Shown here piece after piece: positions 51,869-60,682 of a stretch of DNA of 64,000 nt. How positions within the stretch are numbered: position 1 is the stretch's first letter; every line of letters starts with the position of its first letter. The translations under genes were made by a program, and so were the position numbers. The DNA is from Nitratireductor sp. GTDB lineage: Bacteria; Pseudomonadota; Alphaproteobacteria; Rhizobiales; Rhizobiaceae. The stretch spans positions 248,001-312,000 of the forward strand of contig JACKJU010000002.1 in NCBI GenBank assembly GCA_020637805.1, written 5' to 3'. The notes under the pieces were generated by a model, which did no database searches, had not been told where the DNA came from, and was given only the letters and a program-made list of their open reading frames with translations.

Positions 51869-54556
51869 TCAGATCCCGAGGCTTACCTCGATCAGCGCGC
51901 GATCCTCGCTTGAGGGAACGGCGTGGAAGCCGAGGCTCTGCATCAGATCCAGCATTGCATAATTCTCCGCGACCACCGTGCCTTCAATACGCTTGAGGCC
52001 GTGGCTCTTCGCCGCGGCTATGAGTGCCTTCATGAGCCGCGTCCCCACGCCTTGATGCTGCAAATCGTCGGAAACCACAATCGCGAATTCGCAGCTCGTG
52101 TCGTCCGGATTGACGATGTAGCGTGCGACGCCCTGCTGGGTCAGTTCCCCATCGGCGTCCTCGGTGACTGCCACCAGTGCCATTTCGCGGTCGTAGTCGA
52201 TCTGGGTAAACTGCGCCAGCATGGCCGGGGTCAGTTCTTCAATCGTGTGCATGAACCGATACTGTTTCGTCTTGGCGGAAAGCCGCCTGACGAATTCACG
52301 CTCCCGGTAGGCGTCGTCGGGGCGGATCGGCCGGATCGTCATCTTCGTGCCGTTCCGCAGCGTGGTTTCCTCGACGAGATGGCGCGGATAGGGCTTGATA
52401 GCCATGCGGCCTGCGGCAGTGCTGGTTTCGGCGGCAGAGTTGAGGCGCACGCGCGCATCCACGGCCACCGCTCCTGCGGGTCCGGCCAGAAGCGGGTTCA
52501 TCTCGACCTCGCGGATCTCGGGGAGTTCGCAGACAAGGTCCGAAAGCCTGAGCAGGATATCAATGATCGCGCCGCGGTCGACTGCCTTCTGGTCGCGGTA
52601 GGCTTCCAGAAGGCGTGAGACCTTGGTGCGGTGGATCAGCCTGTCTGCGAGCAGGGCGTTGAGCGGCGGTAGTGCGACCGCGCTGTCCTGCAGGACCTCG
52701 ACCATGGTGCCGCCGGCACCGAACAGGATGGTCGGTCCGAAGACCGGATCGGTACTCATGCCGATGACCAGTTCACGCGCATTCTCCAGGCGGGCGAGGC
52801 GCTCAATCGTGACGCCATGGATATCCGCATCGGGCACCGCCGAGCGGGCGTTCTCGATCACCTCGCCAAAGGCGGTAATCGCGGCCCTTTCGTTCTTGAT
52901 GTTGAGGCGGACACCGCCGACATCCGACTTGTGGGAGATGTCGGGGGAGTCGATCTTGACGACGACCGGAAACCCGATGGCCTGGCAGGCGGCCTTGACC
53001 TCTTCCTCGCTGGCAGCCTTCATCATCCGGTTGACGGGAATGCCGAAGGCATCGAGCAACTGTTTCGATTCCGGCCCGGTGAGCGTCAGCCGATCCTCGC
53101 TTCGGGCTCCGGCAATGATGGCACGGGCAGCCTCGATGTCCGGCTGGTGCTCCTCGCGCAACGGGCCTGGAACCTCGAGGGCGAGGCGGGTATTGCGTTC
53201 ATGCCGGGCAATATAGGCAAACGCCTCGACGCCCTGTTCGGGGACCTGGAAATCGGGAACGCCGCTGCTGCTCAGCATCTTGCGGGCCGTGGCGACGGAG
53301 GTCTCGCCCATCCAGCACGACAGAACCGGCTTGCGATTGCCCTTCGGAACCGCATCTATCGTGGCCTGTGCTGCTGCAGTCGCATCCGTCATTGCCTGCG
53401 GGGTCAGCATTACCAGTACCCCGTCGTAGTTGGGGTCGGAAATGGCCGCCTTCACGGCTTCTCCATAGGCTTCCGGCTTGGCGTCGCCCAGGATGTCGAT
53501 CGGATTGCTCTTCGACCAGTAGGGGGACAGTTTCCCGTCGAGATCTGCAATTGTTTCGGGCGAGGGGGAGGGGAGAGAGATGTGAAGGTCTCCGGCACGG
53601 TCAGCGGCCAGTACGCCCGCCCCGCCGCCATTGGTAATGACGGCCAGCCTGTTTCCGGTGACCCGCGTACGCCTTCCCGAAAGCACCTCGGCTGCGGCAA
53701 AGAGCTGTCCGAACGTGTCCACCCGCACGGCGCCCGCGCGTTCTAGCACGGCGTCGAAAACCCGGTCGGAACCGATCAGCGCTCCGGTATGTGTGTGAGC
53801 GGCTTCCGCGCTGGTGTTGTGCCGCCCGGCCTTTAGAACAATGACCGGCTTTACGCGCGTGGCAAGGCGCATCGCGCTGATGAAGGAACGGGGATGGCGA
53901 ACCCCTTCGACATAGAGAAGGATGGCGCTTGTCTTCGGGTCATTGGCAAGGAATTTCAGGACGTCGCCAAAACCGGTATCGGCGGAGTTGCCGAGCGAAA
54001 CAAGGGCGGAGAAACCCAGGTCATGGGGAGCGGCGAGGTCCGAGATTGCGGAGCACAAAGCGCCCGACTGGGATACCAGCGCCAGATTGCCCTTCGGTGT
54101 GACCGAGTTCAGGAAGGTGGCATTCATGTTGAGCCACGGCCGGACAAGGCCAACGCAGTTGGGCCCGATGAAGCGAATGCCCGCTTCGCGTGCCGCTTCC
54201 TTCAGTTCGCGGTCGAGGGCGTCGCCGTTGCCACCGGATTCTCCAAATCCTGCAGAACAGATTACCGCATTTCGGATGCCTGCCTTTCCGCATTGGCGGA
54301 TGATGCCGGGAACGGTAGCGGCAGGCGTGGCAATGACGGCAAGGTCGATGTTTTCGTCAACTTCGCGGACGGAGGCATGGCAGCGTATGCCCCTGACCTC
54401 CCGGTGCTTTGGATTGATGGGATAGAGCGTGCCCTGGAACGCGCCATCGACAAGATTTGCGAACACCATGCTGCCGACCGATCTGCCGGATTCGCTGGCG
54501 CCAAATACGGCGATTGATCGTGGATTGAAGAGTCGTTCAAGTCTGCTCGGTCCCAT
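51869..54556 (-). CDS. Acyl-CoA ligase (ADP-forming)-like / GNAT protein acetyltransferase fusion
   Basis: 895 residues. The CoA-binding Rossmann domain spans about residues 8-130, the ligase domains reach about 460, an ATP-grasp domain covers about 480-700, and a GNAT domain lies at about 739-895 (acetyl-CoA loop QHQGVG). This is the architecture of the lysine acetyltransferases Pat/PatZ. Unlike E. coli PatZ, described as having lost the catalytic His, this protein keeps HTGALIGSD with His256. Residual ADP-forming ligase activity is therefore possible. It is first in an operon with the deacetylase. Confidence 0.92.
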   Translation of the reverse strand: MGPSRLERLFNPRSIAVFGASESGRSVGSMVFANLVDGAFQGTLYPINPKHREVRGIRCHASVREVDENIDLAVIATPAATVPGIIRQCGKAGIRNAVICSAGFGESGGNGDALDRELKEAAREAGIRFIGPNCVGLVRPWLNMNATFLNSVTPKGNLALVSQSGALCSAISDLAAPHDLGFSALVSLGNSADTGFGDVLKFLANDPKTSAILLYVEGVRHPRSFISAMRLATRVKPVIVLKAGRHNTSAEAAHTHTGALIGSDRVFDAVLERAGAVRVDTFGQLFAAAEVLSGRRTRVTGNRLAVITNGGGAGVLAADRAGDLHISLPSPSPETIADLDGKLSPYWSKSNPIDILGDAKPEAYGEAVKAAISDPNYDGVLVMLTPQAMTDATAAAQATIDAVPKGNRKPVLSCWMGETSVATARKMLSSSGVPDFQVPEQGVEAFAYIARHERNTRLALEVPGPLREEHQPDIEAARAIIAGARSEDRLTLTGPESKQLLDAFGIPVNRMMKAASEEEVKAACQAIGFPVVVKIDSPDISHKSDVGGVRLNIKNERAAITAFGEVIENARSAVPDADIHGVTIERLARLENARELVIGMSTDPVFGPTILFGAGGTMVEVLQDSAVALPPLNALLADRLIHRTKVSRLLEAYRDQKAVDRGAIIDILLRLSDLVCELPEIREVEMNPLLAGPAGAVAVDARVRLNSAAETSTAAGRMAIKPYPRHLVEETTLRNGTKMTIRPIRPDDAYREREFVRRLSAKTKQYRFMHTIEELTPAMLAQFTQIDYDREMALVAVTEDADGELTQQGVARYIVNPDDTSCEFAIVVSDDLQHQGVGTRLMKALIAAAKSHGLKRIEGTVVAENYAMLDLMQSLGFHAVPSSEDRALIEVSLGI

Positions 54557-54623
54557 GGTTCCGTGCCCTTTTTGATTTCAAACGCCTCCCGCCGCACAGT
54601 TACGGCACGATGAAAGCGCAACC

Positions 54624-54637
54624 TTGATCTTGATCAA
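54624..54637. promoter_or_regulatory. Perfect FNR/FixK box upstream of the acetyltransferase-deacetylase operon
   Basis: TTGAT-CTTG-ATCAA matches the FNR/FixK/FnrL consensus TTGAT-N4-ATCAA in every defined base. It lies 68 bases before the acetyltransferase start, in the 88-base gap after the MarR gene. It suggests oxygen- or NO-linked control of protein acetylation. The end of the MarR gene lies 8 bases away but is transcribed towards it. Confidence 0.75.
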
Positions 54638-54644
54638 GACTCGC

Positions 54645-55079
54645 CTATTCGCCCGTTGCCTCACGGGCGGCCTTTGCTGCGAGAGCAACGAAGGCTGCGT
54701 ATTCTTCCTCGTTCAGGCCTGCGAGTATCTCGTGTTGAAGCCCTTCGACGACGGGAAGAAGCGATGCGATGACCCTTTTTCCTTCGTCGGAAAGTGCCAG
54801 CACACGCGCACGCTTGTCCTGGTCGCTGACTGCGCGGGTGAGCAGGCCCTTCTGTTCAAGGCGGTCAACGACAGCGCCAATGGTTGCGCGATCCTTGGCG
54901 ATCGCATTGGCAAGTCCTGCCTGGTCAATGCCTGGACAATCCCTGAGAGCGTCGAGTGCAGCAAACTGGACAGGTGTTAGATCGTAACCGGCCTCGCGAA
55001 CCCTTTGCAGGAAAATCTGGGTCGAAATCTGGTGCAGTCGCCGGATCAGATGACCGGGCATTGCGGCTGCAGCTGGCAT
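54645..55079 (-). CDS. MarR-family regulator, divergent from the hydroxybenzoate monooxygenase
   Basis: A 144-residue winged-helix protein. The recognition region is PVQFAALDALRDCPGIDQAGLA with AIAKDRATIGAVVDRLEQKG (broken here into two parts). SDQDKRARVLALSDEGK forms the wing. The start at 55079 follows a strong AAGGAGGTAG. It probably represses the divergent monooxygenase through the AGTAT/ATACT repeats in the shared promoter, released by 3-hydroxybenzoate or a related acid. Confidence 0.9.
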   Translation of the reverse strand: MPAAAAMPGHLIRRLHQISTQIFLQRVREAGYDLTPVQFAALDALRDCPGIDQAGLANAIAKDRATIGAVVDRLEQKGLLTRAVSDQDKRARVLALSDEGKRVIASLLPVVEGLQHEILAGLNEEEYAAFVALAAKAAREATGE

Positions 55080-55174
55080 TCTACCTCCTTTCGCAAGGGC
55101 GCGGGTGCCCTTGAAGGAACGCGCCCCACGGAGCCGGGGCGTTGGTTCCCTGCGGTGCACCATACCGAAAAATT

Positions 55175-55239
55175 AGTATCTGCACATACTTTTTTCTTGA
55201 CCTGTTTCGCTCAAACGCGCATATGATAAGTATACTTAT
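55175..55239. promoter_or_regulatory. MarR operator pair and monooxygenase promoter
   Basis: ATAAGTATACTTAT at 55226-55239 is a perfect 14-base palindrome, and AGTAT-N6-ATACT at 55175-55190 uses the same half-site. A TTGACC at 55197 and TATGAT at 55222 form a plausible -35/-10 pair (19-base spacer). The perfect palindrome overlaps the -10, as expected for repression. Confidence 0.75.
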
Positions 55240-55283
55240 TAATTGCCTTGCGGCACTCGCCCGCGACTTGTGGAGGACAGATC

Positions 55284-57209
55284 ATGCAGTACTATCTCAA
55301 CGGATTCAGGCCGGGCGATCCCGATCTTCACGAAGCGGCACAGTGCCGTCGCGAGACGGGTGGCTACCGGCCCTTGCCGGAGAAGGTGGACGTTCTGATC
55401 GCCGGTTGCGGGCCGGCCGGCCTTTGCCTTGCCGCCCAGATGTCGCAGTTTCCCGGGATCACGACCATGATCGTGGAGCGCAAGCCTGGCCCGATGGAAA
55501 AGGGGCAGGCTGACGGCGTCAACACGCGGTCGATGGAGATGTTCCAGGCATTCGGTTTCGGTGAGACGATCAAGCGCGAGGCGTACTGGGTCAACCAGAC
55601 GAATTTCTGGCGTCCCGACCCGGAAAACCCGAGCCACATCAAGCGCATCGGGCGCGTTCAGGACGTTGCAGACGATTCCTCTGAAATGCCGCATACGCTG
55701 ATCAACCAGGCTCGTATCCACGAGCTATTCCTGGACGTCATGCGAAAGTCTCCCTCGCGTCTTGAGCCTGACTACAACTGGGCCATCAGCGACCTCACCA
55801 TCGATACTGAGACGGATGACCATCCGGTAACCGTCGTGCTCGAAAACACGGGCGTGAATGCGGGGCAGACCAAGACCGTCCGGGCGAATTATGTCGTCGG
55901 TTGCGACGGTGCGCGCTCGAATGTTCGCAAGGCCATTGGCGGCGAGTTGCATGGCGATGCCGCACACCAGGCATGGGGTGTGATGGACATCCTTGCTAAT
56001 ACCGATTTCCCCGATGTTCGCCAGAAGTGTCTCATCACCTCTGCGCATGAAGGCAATGTGCTGATCCTGCCGCGGGAAGGCGGTTACCTGTTCCGCATGT
56101 ATGTTGAGCTGGACAAGCTCAATCCCGACGAACGTGTCACCAATCGCAACCTGACCGTCGACCACATGATTGCCGCAGCCAATCGGATCATGCAGCCATA
56201 TTCGATCGACGTGAAGGAAGTTGTCTGGTGGTCGATCTACGAGATCGGCCATCGGCTGACCGACAAGTTCGACGACGTGCCGGAAGGTGAGACCGAAACC
56301 CGCAATCCGCGCGTGTTCACGGCTGGCGATGCCTGCCATACACATAGCCCGAAAGCCGGGCAGGGCATGAATGTTTCGATGGGCGACACCTTCAATCTGG
56401 GCTGGAAGCTGGCCCATGTGCTGGGTGGCAGGTCTGATGCGAGCCTCCTGCATTCCTACACGGAGGAACGACGCACGGAGGCAAAGCGGCTCGTGGATAC
56501 GGATCACGCATGGGCGCGCATCATGAGCGCACCGCCCGGCCAGTCGGAACTTGATGATTCCGACGAGCCCAGGTTCATGCGGCAATTCAAGGAGAACCTC
56601 GAGTTCACCGGCGGTCTGGCCGTCAAGTATGATGAGTCCGCACTGACTGGCGCTCCGGCCTACCAGTCGCTGGCGAAGGGACTGGAAATCGGCAGGCGCT
56701 TCCATTCAGCGCCAGTGGTGCGCGTTGCTGATGCGATGCAGATGCATCTCGGACATGTAGCGCAGGCAGATGGAAGATGGCGCATCTACGCCTTTGCGGG
56801 GCGGGCGGACAAGGCCGAGGGCGCATCACCCATTGTCAGTCTTTGTGACTGGCTCGAGAAGGATCCCGCTTCGCCGGTCGTGAAACATACCCGCAAATCC
56901 GAGGATATCGACGCGCTGATAGATGTTCGCGCGATCTTCCAGCAGACATTCGATGAACTCGACTATCGCTTCATGCCATCGCTGTTGAAACCGGTGAAGG
57001 GCAAACTCGGCCTGCAGGATCACGAGAAGGCATTCTGCGTCGATCACAAGGGGCGGGGCGACATCTACCTCATGCGCGGTATCGACCGGGAAAAGGGTTG
57101 CATGGTCGTGGTCAGGCCGGACCAGTACATTGCGCATGTGCTGCCGCTTGATGCCCGCGACGAACTCGCAGACTTTTTCGGCGGCTTCCTGTTGCCTTTG
57201 GAAGAATAG
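55284..57209 (+). CDS. mobA: 3-hydroxybenzoate 4-monooxygenase-like flavoprotein
   Basis: A 641-residue class A flavoprotein monooxygenase of the phenol hydroxylase/MobA type. It has the FAD motif GCGPAG (residues 41-46), the second motif TAGDACHTHSPKAGQGMN, and a C-terminal thioredoxin-like domain seen in phenol 2-monooxygenase and MobA. The length matches the Comamonas enzyme (about 640). It would turn 3-hydroxybenzoate into protocatechuate. A phenol or 3-hydroxyphenyl substrate remains possible. The start at 55284 follows TGGAGGACAG. It is alone on its strand. Confidence 0.85.
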   Translation: MQYYLNGFRPGDPDLHEAAQCRRETGGYRPLPEKVDVLIAGCGPAGLCLAAQMSQFPGITTMIVERKPGPMEKGQADGVNTRSMEMFQAFGFGETIKREAYWVNQTNFWRPDPENPSHIKRIGRVQDVADDSSEMPHTLINQARIHELFLDVMRKSPSRLEPDYNWAISDLTIDTETDDHPVTVVLENTGVNAGQTKTVRANYVVGCDGARSNVRKAIGGELHGDAAHQAWGVMDILANTDFPDVRQKCLITSAHEGNVLILPREGGYLFRMYVELDKLNPDERVTNRNLTVDHMIAAANRIMQPYSIDVKEVVWWSIYEIGHRLTDKFDDVPEGETETRNPRVFTAGDACHTHSPKAGQGMNVSMGDTFNLGWKLAHVLGGRSDASLLHSYTEERRTEAKRLVDTDHAWARIMSAPPGQSELDDSDEPRFMRQFKENLEFTGGLAVKYDESALTGAPAYQSLAKGLEIGRRFHSAPVVRVADAMQMHLGHVAQADGRWRIYAFAGRADKAEGASPIVSLCDWLEKDPASPVVKHTRKSEDIDALIDVRAIFQQTFDELDYRFMPSLLKPVKGKLGLQDHEKAFCVDHKGRGDIYLMRGIDREKGCMVVVRPDQYIAHVLPLDARDELADFFGGFLLPLEE

Positions 57210-57233
57210 GGACGACGGCCGCTCGTTCAGTGC

Positions 57234-57252
57234 AGGGCGGAAGCGCCGCCCT
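57234..57252. terminator. Hairpin between convergent mobA and emrB-like genes
   Basis: AGGGCGG-AAGCG-CCGCCCT, a perfect 7-bp G+C stem that touches the stop codon of the emrB-like gene. It can act on both converging transcripts; no T-run is present. Confidence 0.6.
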
Positions 57253-58781
57253 CACTCCATTGCGGCGGCGGCCTCCATGGGCTGCGCGGCTGGCGGCTTG
57301 CGCAGCAGGAAGACGAGCGGGATCGCGGCCAGCGTGATAATCATGACGAGCTTGAAGTCATCGACATAGGCGATCATCGCTGCCTGCTGGTTCACCATGC
57401 CGTCGATTACCTGAAGCACCTTCGGTCCAAGCGCGTCTTGCGGCACGATACGTGTCAGCTTGTCGTTGAACGGATTGATGAACGCGGAAAGTTCCGTGTG
57501 GTTGATCTGGATGTTTCGCGTCAGGAACAGCGTGACGATGGAGATGCCGATAGACGATCCGATATTTCGGGTCAGGCTGAAAAGCGCCGTCGCGTCGGTG
57601 CGGTGTATGGGCGGGAGCGTGGCGAAGGCGACTGTCGACAGCGGCACGAAGACGAGGCCGAGGCCAAGGCCCTGGACGATACCGCTCTCGATGATGAGCG
57701 CGCTGTCCATCTGGGGCGAAAAGCCCGTCATCATGTACAGGGAGTAGGCGGTCAGGGACAGGCCGGCCGTGACCAGAATGCGGGCATCGATCACGCGTAC
57801 CAGCCTGCCGACCAGGATCATGGAGATCATCGTACCGACACCGCGCGGGGCCATGACAAGGCCGGTGGTGATGGTGTCGTAGCCAAAGATATTCGAAAGC
57901 ATGGGCGGCAAGAGGGCAAGGCTTGCCAGCAGCACGATGCCCACGATGAAGATGAACACAAGGCCGGTGACAAAGTTCCTGTCGAGAAATATCGACGGGC
58001 TGATGAACGGGTCGTCCGCGGTAAGCGTGTGAACGATGAATACCCAGAAGCCGCATATAGAGAGCGCCAGTTCTATCCAGATCTCGGTTGCCGAAAACCA
58101 GTCGACCTCGCCGCCGCGATCGAGCATGAGCTGGAGTGCGCCGACCCCAAGGGAAAGCATGGCGAAGCCGAAGAAGTCGAACTTGCGGATGCGGCGGTCT
58201 GCTCCCGGCAGATAGGCCATGCAACCGGCGAACGCCAGGATGCCAACCGGCAGGTTGATGAAGAAGACGTAGCGCCAGTTGAAGTACTCGGTCAGATAGC
58301 CGCCGAGGGTCGGGCCGACAATGGGGCCGACCATGATGCCGGCACCCCAGATGGCCATAGCCTGGCCATGTTTTTCCTTCGGATTGATGTCGAGCAGGAA
58401 GGATTGCGACAGCGGAACGATTGCCGCGCCGAACATTCCCTGCATGATGCGGAAGGCGACCATGGAATTGAGATTCCACGACATGCCGCATGCCATGGAC
58501 GCAATGGTGAAGCCCACGATGGCGACCATGAACAGCTCGCGCCTGCCGAAGCGGTCCGCCAGCCAGCCCGTAACCGGCGTCATGATCGCAGCTGCCACGA
58601 TATAGGATGTCAGCACCCAGGTGATCGTGTCGCGCGAAGCCGCAAGGTCGCCTGTCATGGAGGGCAGGGCGACGTTGGCTATCGTCGTGTCGAGCACCTG
58701 CATTATCGTCGCAAGCATGATCGAGACGGTGATCAGGCCGCGATGGGGTATCGACTCGGGATTGACGGCGGTAACGGACAT
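57252..58781 (-). CDS. DHA2 multidrug efflux pump, EmrB type
   Basis: A 509-residue 14-helix inner-membrane proton antiporter. The family motif LDTTIANVALPSM near residue 31 and the GWLADRFGRRELF loop are clear. It works with the EmrA-like fusion protein encoded 72 bases upstream to export hydrophobic toxicants across both membranes, with an outer-membrane channel encoded elsewhere. It is last in the marR-emrA-emrB unit. Confidence 0.92.
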   Translation of the reverse strand: MSVTAVNPESIPHRGLITVSIMLATIMQVLDTTIANVALPSMTGDLAASRDTITWVLTSYIVAAAIMTPVTGWLADRFGRRELFMVAIVGFTIASMACGMSWNLNSMVAFRIMQGMFGAAIVPLSQSFLLDINPKEKHGQAMAIWGAGIMVGPIVGPTLGGYLTEYFNWRYVFFINLPVGILAFAGCMAYLPGADRRIRKFDFFGFAMLSLGVGALQLMLDRGGEVDWFSATEIWIELALSICGFWVFIVHTLTADDPFISPSIFLDRNFVTGLVFIFIVGIVLLASLALLPPMLSNIFGYDTITTGLVMAPRGVGTMISMILVGRLVRVIDARILVTAGLSLTAYSLYMMTGFSPQMDSALIIESGIVQGLGLGLVFVPLSTVAFATLPPIHRTDATALFSLTRNIGSSIGISIVTLFLTRNIQINHTELSAFINPFNDKLTRIVPQDALGPKVLQVIDGMVNQQAAMIAYVDDFKLVMIITLAAIPLVFLLRKPPAAQPMEAAAAME

Positions 58782-58853
58782 TTCCGGTTCCAGCGGGTGT
58801 TGTCAGGCGGCCGGGATTCTGAACCTGGTCCGCGAGATTGAAAATTGCGCAGG

Positions 58854-60002
58854 CTACTCGGCGGCGTGAGCCTGGGTAAACAGGTCAGCCACATGCCGTG
58901 AATACTTTGTGTCCACGGTCACCGAGGCACTCAGGCCCGAGCGGAGCAGCAGATTTGCATCCTTGTTGTCCAGGGTCAGCTTGACGGGTACGCGCTGGGT
59001 GACCTTTACCCAGTTGCCGGTAGCGTTCTGGGCAGGCAGCAGTGAGAATTCCGCGCCGGTGCCTGCGCCAATCGACTCCACGGTTGCCTTGAAATGGCGG
59101 TCGGGCATCACGTCGAAAGTGACCTCGGCACTCTGGCCTTTCTGGATGTGGGTAAGCTGTGTTTCCTTGAAGTTCGCCTGTATCCAGGGCGCTTCTGTTT
59201 CCACGAGGGTGAAAAGCGATGCGCCGGGTGAGACGTATTCTCCGGCGCGAAAGTTGCTCGCCTCGTAGAGGATGCCGTCGGCGGGGGCGTATACGGTGGC
59301 GACTTTCAGGTTGTAGGCAGCCTGATCGCGCTTGGCGAGCGCAGCCTGGACACTTGGATGGTCGTCGATCTGACCATCAAGCGCGGGGCCGAGTGCCGCC
59401 TTGGCATTGGCGATTGCCTGTCTTGCCGAAGAAAGTGCATCTTCTGCCTTCTGGGCAGCATGGCGTGCATCGTCGAGATTGGCAGCGGTTGCCACGCCCT
59501 TCTTGGCGAGCGTTTCATAGCGCTTGAGCGAGTCCTGCGTGTAGGAAACATCGCTTTCCGCGGCCTTTCCGGCAGCCAGTGTCTGCTCGTAGGCGGCGCG
59601 CAACTGGGTCACGGCCAGTCTTGCCGATGCCACGGCTGCGTCTGCCTGAACTAGAGCAATCCTGTAGGGTTCAGGGTCGACCTGAAACAGGATATCACCC
59701 TTCGAGACATGCTTGTCGTTGGCGACGTTGGACACGGTGACGCGTCCTGGAATTTCGGATGCGATCGAGATCTTGGCCAGCAGCAGATTGGCGTTCTCCG
59801 TCTCCTCGTAGCGTCCGCCGGTGAAATAGACGTAGGTTCCGACGAGCGCCAGCACTATGGGCAGCGCCAGCATCAAGGCGAACTTGTTGATCTTGGGCTT
59901 CTTCCTTGCCGGTTTGGCGGCTGCTCGCTGTGAGGGGGCGGCAACGTCGGCAGGTGTCGTGGTTGGCTCGGATTGTACCGTATTATTCTGCTGAATGCTC
60001 AT
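58854..60002 (-). CDS. EmrA/HlyD-type membrane fusion protein
   Basis: 382 residues. An N-terminal cytoplasmic Pro/Lys-rich part is followed by one membrane helix (about residues 41-60). Then comes a lipoyl half-motif pair around a coiled coil (VDPEPYRIALVQADAAVASA and later YAPADGILYEASNF), and a beta-barrel domain. It bridges the inner-membrane pump to an outer-membrane channel. Its ATG overlaps the marR stop (ATGA). Confidence 0.92.
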   Translation of the reverse strand: MSIQQNNTVQSEPTTTPADVAAPSQRAAAKPARKKPKINKFALMLALPIVLALVGTYVYFTGGRYEETENANLLLAKISIASEIPGRVTVSNVANDKHVSKGDILFQVDPEPYRIALVQADAAVASARLAVTQLRAAYEQTLAAGKAAESDVSYTQDSLKRYETLAKKGVATAANLDDARHAAQKAEDALSSARQAIANAKAALGPALDGQIDDHPSVQAALAKRDQAAYNLKVATVYAPADGILYEASNFRAGEYVSPGASLFTLVETEAPWIQANFKETQLTHIQKGQSAEVTFDVMPDRHFKATVESIGAGTGAEFSLLPAQNATGNWVKVTQRVPVKLTLDNKDANLLLRSGLSASVTVDTKYSRHVADLFTQAHAAE

Positions 60003-60478
60003 CTTGCTGCTTGTCTCTTGATTTGGACGTCGTCTGTATTGGCGCAGTCTTCCTGGGTGAGGTTGGATACGACCTTTTCGAGCATTGCGATCAACTTGCG
60101 GCGCTCGATATCGTCAAGACCATCGAGAGCGCTGTCGAACACGTTGTGGGCAAGGCTCTTTATCGATGCAAATGCGGTATTTGCCTGTTTGGTTGCAAAC
60201 ACCATCTTGACGCGGCGGTCGGTTTCGTCCGGCCGGCGTTCGGCCCAGCCCGACTGTTCCATCCGGTCAATCAGGCGTGAGACGCTGATCGGCTCGATCT
60301 CGAGGATTTCAGCGAGTTTGGCCTGGGTCATGGGGCCGTGCTTTACCAGCCTCACGATTGCCCGCCATTGGGCAGCCGAAAGGCCGAAGTCCTGGGCGGT
60401 CATCTCGAAGCGCCTGCGCAGAAGGCGGGCGGCATCGTGGATCAGGAAGCCGAAGTTTTCTATGGACCGTTCACTCAT
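59999..60478 (-). CDS. MarR-family repressor of the emrAB-like pump
   Basis: 159 residues, a winged-helix MarR protein (SAAQWRAIVRLVKHGPMTQ, then LAEILEIEPISVSRLIDRME). It is first in the operon and overlaps emrA by four bases, the usual EmrR arrangement. It probably represses its own operon and is released by pump substrates. Confidence 0.9.
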   Translation of the reverse strand: MSERSIENFGFLIHDAARLLRRRFEMTAQDFGLSAAQWRAIVRLVKHGPMTQAKLAEILEIEPISVSRLIDRMEQSGWAERRPDETDRRVKMVFATKQANTAFASIKSLAHNVFDSALDGLDDIERRKLIAMLEKVVSNLTQEDCANTDDVQIKRQAAR

Positions 60479-60490
60479 AAGCCGGATATA

Positions 60491-60510
60491 TATTAAGCAT
60501 GCTCATATTA
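60491..60510. promoter_or_regulatory. Possible MarR autoregulatory site
   Basis: An A+T-rich stretch with the central palindrome AGCATGCT (60496-60503), 18 bases upstream of the marR start. Position and composition fit a MarR operator over the promoter; the outer bases match imperfectly. Confidence 0.45.
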
Positions 60511-60682
60511 TCAAGTGTGATGAATGATAAATTTATCTGCCACATTGCTGGTGGACGAGCCGCCATCATCCAGGAATGGCACTTCCAAATGCCGTCAGGG
60601 CGATTATCTTCGGCATGGTCGTTCCGGGAGCGGTAACCGCGCTGCGCGACAGGCGTGAAGCAAACTGACAGGAGGGGGGAAC

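Noticed and set aside
57438..58841. 467-codon plus-strand open frame opposite the emrB-like gene
   Set aside because: Its translation is low-complexity, Arg/Asp/Gly-rich and overlaps a clear 14-helix transporter.
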